From IMG/VR virus record IMGVR_UViG_3300030103_001665, positions 1-62,481 of that record: a stretch of 62,481 bases of DNA, one strand, 5' to 3'. The stretch comes from a virus. The notes below the pieces were generated by a model. It saw nothing but the letters and a program-made list of their open reading frames with translations, did no database searches and had not been told where the DNA came from. The position numbers and the translations under genes are program-made. The first letter of the stretch is position 1. Every line of letters starts with the position of its first letter. This document shows, piece by piece, positions 59,116 through 62,481 of this stretch.

Positions 59116-59802
59116 TTATGTCCCTGGAGTTAGCAATGCTGTAGCAAAATTAGTTATATTAGTACCCATTTGACCAACTGAACTTGCAGATGCCATAGAT
59201 GCTGCTGCTTGGTTTGCTGCAAAACCTTGATACATAGAGTTATACATGTTAATATCTGCATTAGTTCTTGCTTCTTGTGCTTGGTATTGGAATATTTCAC
59301 CCGCAATATCAGCATCTTGTACTCTTTGTCCTTGTTCTATTTGAACATCTTGAAACCTAGTAGTTGCCGCTACTCTTTGAGCTTGCGCAGCTTGTTCACC
59401 TTGAGCTTTCATTTGAGCATTTTGTGCTTCTTGTTTTTCTATACTAGCGGAAACTTGTTGTTTAGATTTTAAAGCAGCCATTGCTAAAGCTGTTGCTCCA
59501 CCTGCACTAGCACCAGTTTGTTCTAGTGTTTCTAATGTATTAGCTAATGCAATATCAGATTCTTCAGCTTGCATTTCTGCAGCAGCAGTAGATACTTGAA
59601 GATTTTCAAAAGGATTAGTTATTTGACTAGCTAAGTCACTTGCTAAACCAGATAAATCTGTTACTCCAGCATAAGGATTAATTATACCTTGTCTGTCTTC
59701 TATAGCTTGATCCATGTTAGCTCTTGCCTCACGTTTTAAAGATCTTTGCCTACGCATTTCTCTATGCTGTTTCCCAGACGCTATTGCACTAAATACTGCC
59801 AT
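59116..59802 (-). CDS. Internal virion protein, T7 gp14-like (228 aa)
   Basis: Helical, Ala/Gln/Met-rich throughout. Basic start (GKQHREMRRQRSLKREARAN) and long Gln/Ala heptad-like helices (ALKSKQQVSASIEKQEAQNA) with a Gly/Ala-rich hydrophobic end (NQAAASMASASSVGQMGTNI). T7 gp14 forms the outer-membrane pore of the ejection apparatus and has the same composition and size range. Assignment is by composition and order. Confidence 0.65.
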   Translation of the reverse strand: MAVFSAIASGKQHREMRRQRSLKREARANMDQAIEDRQGIINPYAGVTDLSGLASDLASQITNPFENLQVSTAAAEMQAEESDIALANTLETLEQTGASAGGATALAMAALKSKQQVSASIEKQEAQNAQMKAQGEQAAQAQRVAATTRFQDVQIEQGQRVQDADIAGEIFQYQAQEARTNADINMYNSMYQGFAANQAAASMASASSVGQMGTNITNFATALLTPGT

Positions 59803-60209
59803 TATTCTAAATTTTTAATTATTTCATAAGATGATTTAGTATCTACTGACCATCCTAATTTTTCGTGTGTTTCTCTTAAATGTTTACTTCTACCTATTGT
59901 AAACATATATTTTTTATTTTCTTTTCTACAAACTTGCTCAGACACGTTAATCAGCATCTCTATCGCGTCTTTTCTGTCACTTTCTTTATACTTGGGATTA
60001 GATACTATCCATTCAAGTAAAACCATTTCTGAGTTAGTAAAATATAAAAACCCTGCTACTACAGAAATATTATTTTTTTCAATTATTATACCACCAGTTC
60101 CATTATTTGGTAATAAATTTTTTGATGGAGGGGACCAACGCCACCACTTCCACCAATCTACTAACATGCTATAATCTTGCTCTGTTAGCTTTCTTGCATT
60201 AAATTTCAT
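59802..60209 (-). CDS. GNAT-like acetyltransferase (135 aa)
   Basis: The strand-helix layout and the phrase VVAGFLYFTNSEMVLLEWIV followed by SNPKY match the central GNAT strands in phage acetyltransferases associated with tail genes. RKDAIEMLINVSEQVCRKEN and YMFTIGRSKHLRE continue the fold. The canonical Q/RxxGxG/A acetyl-CoA loop is not obvious, so activity is uncertain. Overlaps the gp14-like start by one base. Confidence 0.6.
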   Translation of the reverse strand: MKFNARKLTEQDYSMLVDWWKWWRWSPPSKNLLPNNGTGGIIIEKNNISVVAGFLYFTNSEMVLLEWIVSNPKYKESDRKDAIEMLINVSEQVCRKENKKYMFTIGRSKHLRETHEKLGWSVDTKSSYEIIKNLE

Positions 60210-60214
60210 ATAAT

Positions 60215-61648
60215 TTATCTATTGTTGTAACTAGAACCAACGCTAAAAAGCTGAACAGGATCGGTGTCTGTAGCGTTATTTCCAGTTTTTAATCTTACAT
60301 TTAAAAACATACCTTTAATACCGGTAGTTGCATTATTAATTAATACTTGTTGAGGTATATTAAATGAAGATCCTTTTAAAGCTGCATAATATACATTTTG
60401 TTTTCTATCAAAACCAGCTCTATATTGTACGTTTGTATTTGGATCTACATAATAACCATCATCATAATTAAGAATATCAATACCCGGATATGTAGCGTTT
60501 GTATTAGGTAGTGATGGGTCTTGTGGATTTGTATCTATACCAGTTTTATCTGTAGTTATATTTGTAGCTGACCAACCATTACTACCAGTATAACTAATAG
60601 TTTTAAAAGTTTTAGTAATAGTAGGTATTGGATTAAATACAAAATCTACTGAAGATCCATATTGTTTTCCGTAAAAATTGTTGTATAAATTACTACTATA
60701 TTGTAACCATATTGCGTTATTTTTAAAGGTGTAATATTGACCTTGAGAACTAGTAGATAATTGAGGTGTATAGTCTTGGAAACTAACCCAACCATTTATT
60801 AAAGGATCAAAGTGTAAAGTTCTTAATCCACCTAATGTAACTACATAATTTTTTTGATATATGTCAAATCCTCCAGTTATTTCATTAGATAATGAAAGTG
60901 TAGTAACTGGTTCATTGCCACCAAGATTTTGCAATATATCTCTAAAATAATCTATCATACCATAATTAGATATTTCAGTGATTCCATTAGCGCCTAATTT
61001 TAACACAGCGCTTCTATCTCTATCTACAAAATATTTATTATAACCATATACAGCAAAAGATCCGGGATCTTGAGATATACCAAAATTACCTTCAAAAGCA
61101 GTAGGAGTTCCTATTACTAATCTACTATTCGCTTGTAATGGTTGACCTTCTTGAGTAAATATAACATCTTTATCTATTGGTGCTCTATTTACTTTACGCT
61201 CTTGTAGTATGATTAAATTAGTATTTTCTGCATATAGTTTTTGTATACTACCAGATGCTGGATCAACAGACCTTGTAATATCTTCACCAATAGGGAATTG
61301 ATTAGTATTATTAATACCATTTTTAGCATTATAAACACCTGAATATATTAAAGCATTTTGTCTTGTAATTTGTTTACTTTCTTCTTCTACAATATAAGCT
61401 TTATTACCAAAATCAACACTAGTATTATTATAACCACCTTTTATTCTAGCTTCTTCTACAAACCAATCTTCATAAGAGTTGTTATTAATATATCCTGCAC
61501 CTGTAACTAAATTAGGTGTACCTGTAGTTGTACCACCACTAGTACTAGTCACCGCGCCATCTTGTTCTCTTTTTTGTTCTTGAGCAAAGTTTTTTAATCT
61601 TTTTAACCAAAAGGTGTTAAAGTATGATACTTCTAATGTAGTTGCCAT
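60215..61648 (-). CDS. Tail protein, beta-rich (477 aa)
   Basis: Starts MATTLEVSYFNTFWLKRLKN, then a Thr/Gly/Ser-rich linker and many beta strands with Tyr and Asn clusters through to SSYNNR. In related marine phages this type follows the nozzle-like gene and is called a stabilisation or tail tube-associated protein. No enzymatic motif. It ends 29 bases before the nozzle-like gene stop. Likely part of the tail assembly. Confidence 0.6.
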   Translation of the reverse strand: MATTLEVSYFNTFWLKRLKNFAQEQKREQDGAVTSTSGGTTTGTPNLVTGAGYINNNSYEDWFVEEARIKGGYNNTSVDFGNKAYIVEEESKQITRQNALIYSGVYNAKNGINNTNQFPIGEDITRSVDPASGSIQKLYAENTNLIILQERKVNRAPIDKDVIFTQEGQPLQANSRLVIGTPTAFEGNFGISQDPGSFAVYGYNKYFVDRDRSAVLKLGANGITEISNYGMIDYFRDILQNLGGNEPVTTLSLSNEITGGFDIYQKNYVVTLGGLRTLHFDPLINGWVSFQDYTPQLSTSSQGQYYTFKNNAIWLQYSSNLYNNFYGKQYGSSVDFVFNPIPTITKTFKTISYTGSNGWSATNITTDKTGIDTNPQDPSLPNTNATYPGIDILNYDDGYYVDPNTNVQYRAGFDRKQNVYYAALKGSSFNIPQQVLINNATTGIKGMFLNVRLKTGNNATDTDPVQLFSVGSSYNNR

Positions 61649-61677
61649 ATATTATTATTACTCGTTTTATTAAATTA

Positions 61678-62481
61678 TTACAGTGGTCCACTGCAGTCTG
61701 CACAAGGATTAGCAGTTACAGTACCACTATCAAAAAACTCTACTGTAACCGAAGGAGCTGTTGGATCTGTACCACACCCCGGACTACCAATATTTTGTAC
61801 CCCATTAGTTCTAACTGCATATTCACCCGCTGTATTAAATTGAAAAGTAGCGCTGTCAGTAACTGATCCAGAACCAGATACTTCTAATAAAACAAAATTT
61901 CCAACAACCACAGAACTTGAATCTGTAGCTAATTGCCAAGGGTCAGTAGAAGAAGGTCTATATAGTATTGTAAAACGAGTAGCAAAATCTGTTGTAGTTG
62001 CTGTAACAGCTTTAGTTAATTTAACTACAACTGTCATTATTCCTTGAGTTAAAGAACCATTTGTAAAAGCTGGTGCTGGTCCAGGAAAACAATATAATGG
62101 AGCTACGTAAAAAGATAAAGCTTCTGATAAAACATTATAATATCTTAAAGCGCTTCCACCACTTGATGTTGTAGTATAACTAATACTTCCACTACCTGCA
62201 GATCCAGGTAGAGTAGATAAAAATGCATCGGTTTTACTTCCAGTTATTGTTCCATTTGAAACGGATTGGCTTACACCAAAAAATACTTCTAAAGGTAAAC
62301 CAGTACCCGCTTGACACGAAGTGTCTAAAGCAGCCATAGCACTTGTTTCTCCAAAACAAATAGCTCTAGTAGTTTGAGGAGTACCTAAAGTAACAGTGTA
62401 GTTACATGTAGTGGATAAGCTTCCAACTGATGAAACGCAAGATGATGATGCATCTGTCAATGTAGCTTGGAATTCATAATC
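61678..62481 (-). CDS. Large tail protein, nozzle/muzzle-like, C-terminal part (joins 4262..1)
   Basis: This frame enters from base 1 (bases 62336-62481 duplicate 1-146) and ends at 61678, giving the last 219 codons of the 1,639-aa protein described at 1-4262. The end includes FSVLSEALSFYVAP-like strands and ends PCADCSGPL with paired Cys. An ATG-like start inside this segment is not real: the frame continues unbroken through the junction. Confidence 0.78.
   Translation of the reverse strand, partial: DYEFQATLTDASSSCVSSVGSLSTTCNYTVTLGTPQTTRAICFGETSAMAALDTSCQAGTGLPLEVFFGVSQSVSNGTITGSKTDAFLSTLPGSAGSGSISYTTTSSGGSALRYYNVLSEALSFYVAPLYCFPGPAPAFTNGSLTQGIMTVVVKLTKAVTATTTDFATRFTILYRPSSTDPWQLATDSSSVVVGNFVLLEVSGSGSVTDSATFQFNTAGEYAVRTNGVQNIGSPGCGTDPTAPSVTVEFFDSGTVTANPCADCSGPL
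62336..62481. repeat. Terminal direct repeat, right copy
   Basis: Second copy of the 146-base overlap with bases 1-146; the single difference is G at 62413 against A at 78. Implies a unit genome of 62,335 bp. Confidence 0.93.

Noticed and set aside
61678-62460. Independent 260-aa gene at the right end
   Set aside because: Its apparent start is a TTG inside a frame that continues through the circular join; it is the C-terminus of the 1,639-aa tail protein.

Overview
The window is a complete or near-complete genome of a lytic, probably podovirus-like tailed phage with low GC content. The last 146 bases repeat the first 146 with one mismatch, and a single reading frame runs through the join. 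The contig is therefore circular (or circularly permuted), with a unit length of about 62,335 bp. The host is most likely a marine Bacteroidota, probably Flavobacteriia. The phage-encoded signal peptides end in the 'SFSLSAQ/INAQ' style of that group. Start codons sit in A-rich leaders with almost no Shine-Dalgarno sequences. The virion genes resemble those of uncultured marine podoviruses and, more distantly, crAss-like phages. No integrase, excisionase or C1-type repressor is visible.

Layout: two transcription arms diverge from a gene-poor control region at 29.3-30.0 kb and converge at a terminator at 45.04 kb. The plus arm (29.8-45.0 kb) starts with many tiny genes. It then carries DNA ligase, a sigma-70-family factor, an Erf annealing protein with a PD-(D/E)XK exonuclease and an SSB-like protein, primase-helicase, and a truncated thymidylate-synthase/dCMP-hydroxymethylase-like enzyme. 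A GIY-YIG-MazG fusion, a second MazG-like protein, endonuclease I and both class I ribonucleotide reductase subunits follow. No DNA polymerase and no phage RNA polymerase are present.

The minus arm runs from 29.3 kb leftward through the origin of numbering and on to 45.1 kb. It holds a fibre-like protein, GroEL/GroES, an S74-terminated tail fibre, a group of small basic or low-complexity late proteins, a holin, and the packaging and head genes (TerL, portal, scaffold, capsid). The neck, a 1,639-aa tail nozzle-like protein that spans the contig ends, and the ejection proteins (including one of 2,307 aa with a HAD phosphatase-like domain) come next. A cluster of exported proteins follows (beta-barrel, lipoprotein, thioredoxin-like), then an M15 peptidase and two more basic late proteins.

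How it fits together: six copies of one strictly spaced DNA element (TCGAAA-N2-TAATAC-N11-GATAAT) precede the early genes, and a palindromic TGACA-N3-TGTCA site recurs beside them. With a phage sigma factor and no RNA polymerase, the phage probably redirects host RNA polymerase. Replication probably uses the host polymerase with phage helicase-primase, nucleotide supply and recombination proteins. Capsid assembly is supported by its own chaperonin pair. The least explained parts are a structured non-coding block at 31.8-32.1 kb, a candidate RNA at 29.5 kb, the exported-protein cluster, and a set of late proteins sharing SPx and DERS short motifs.
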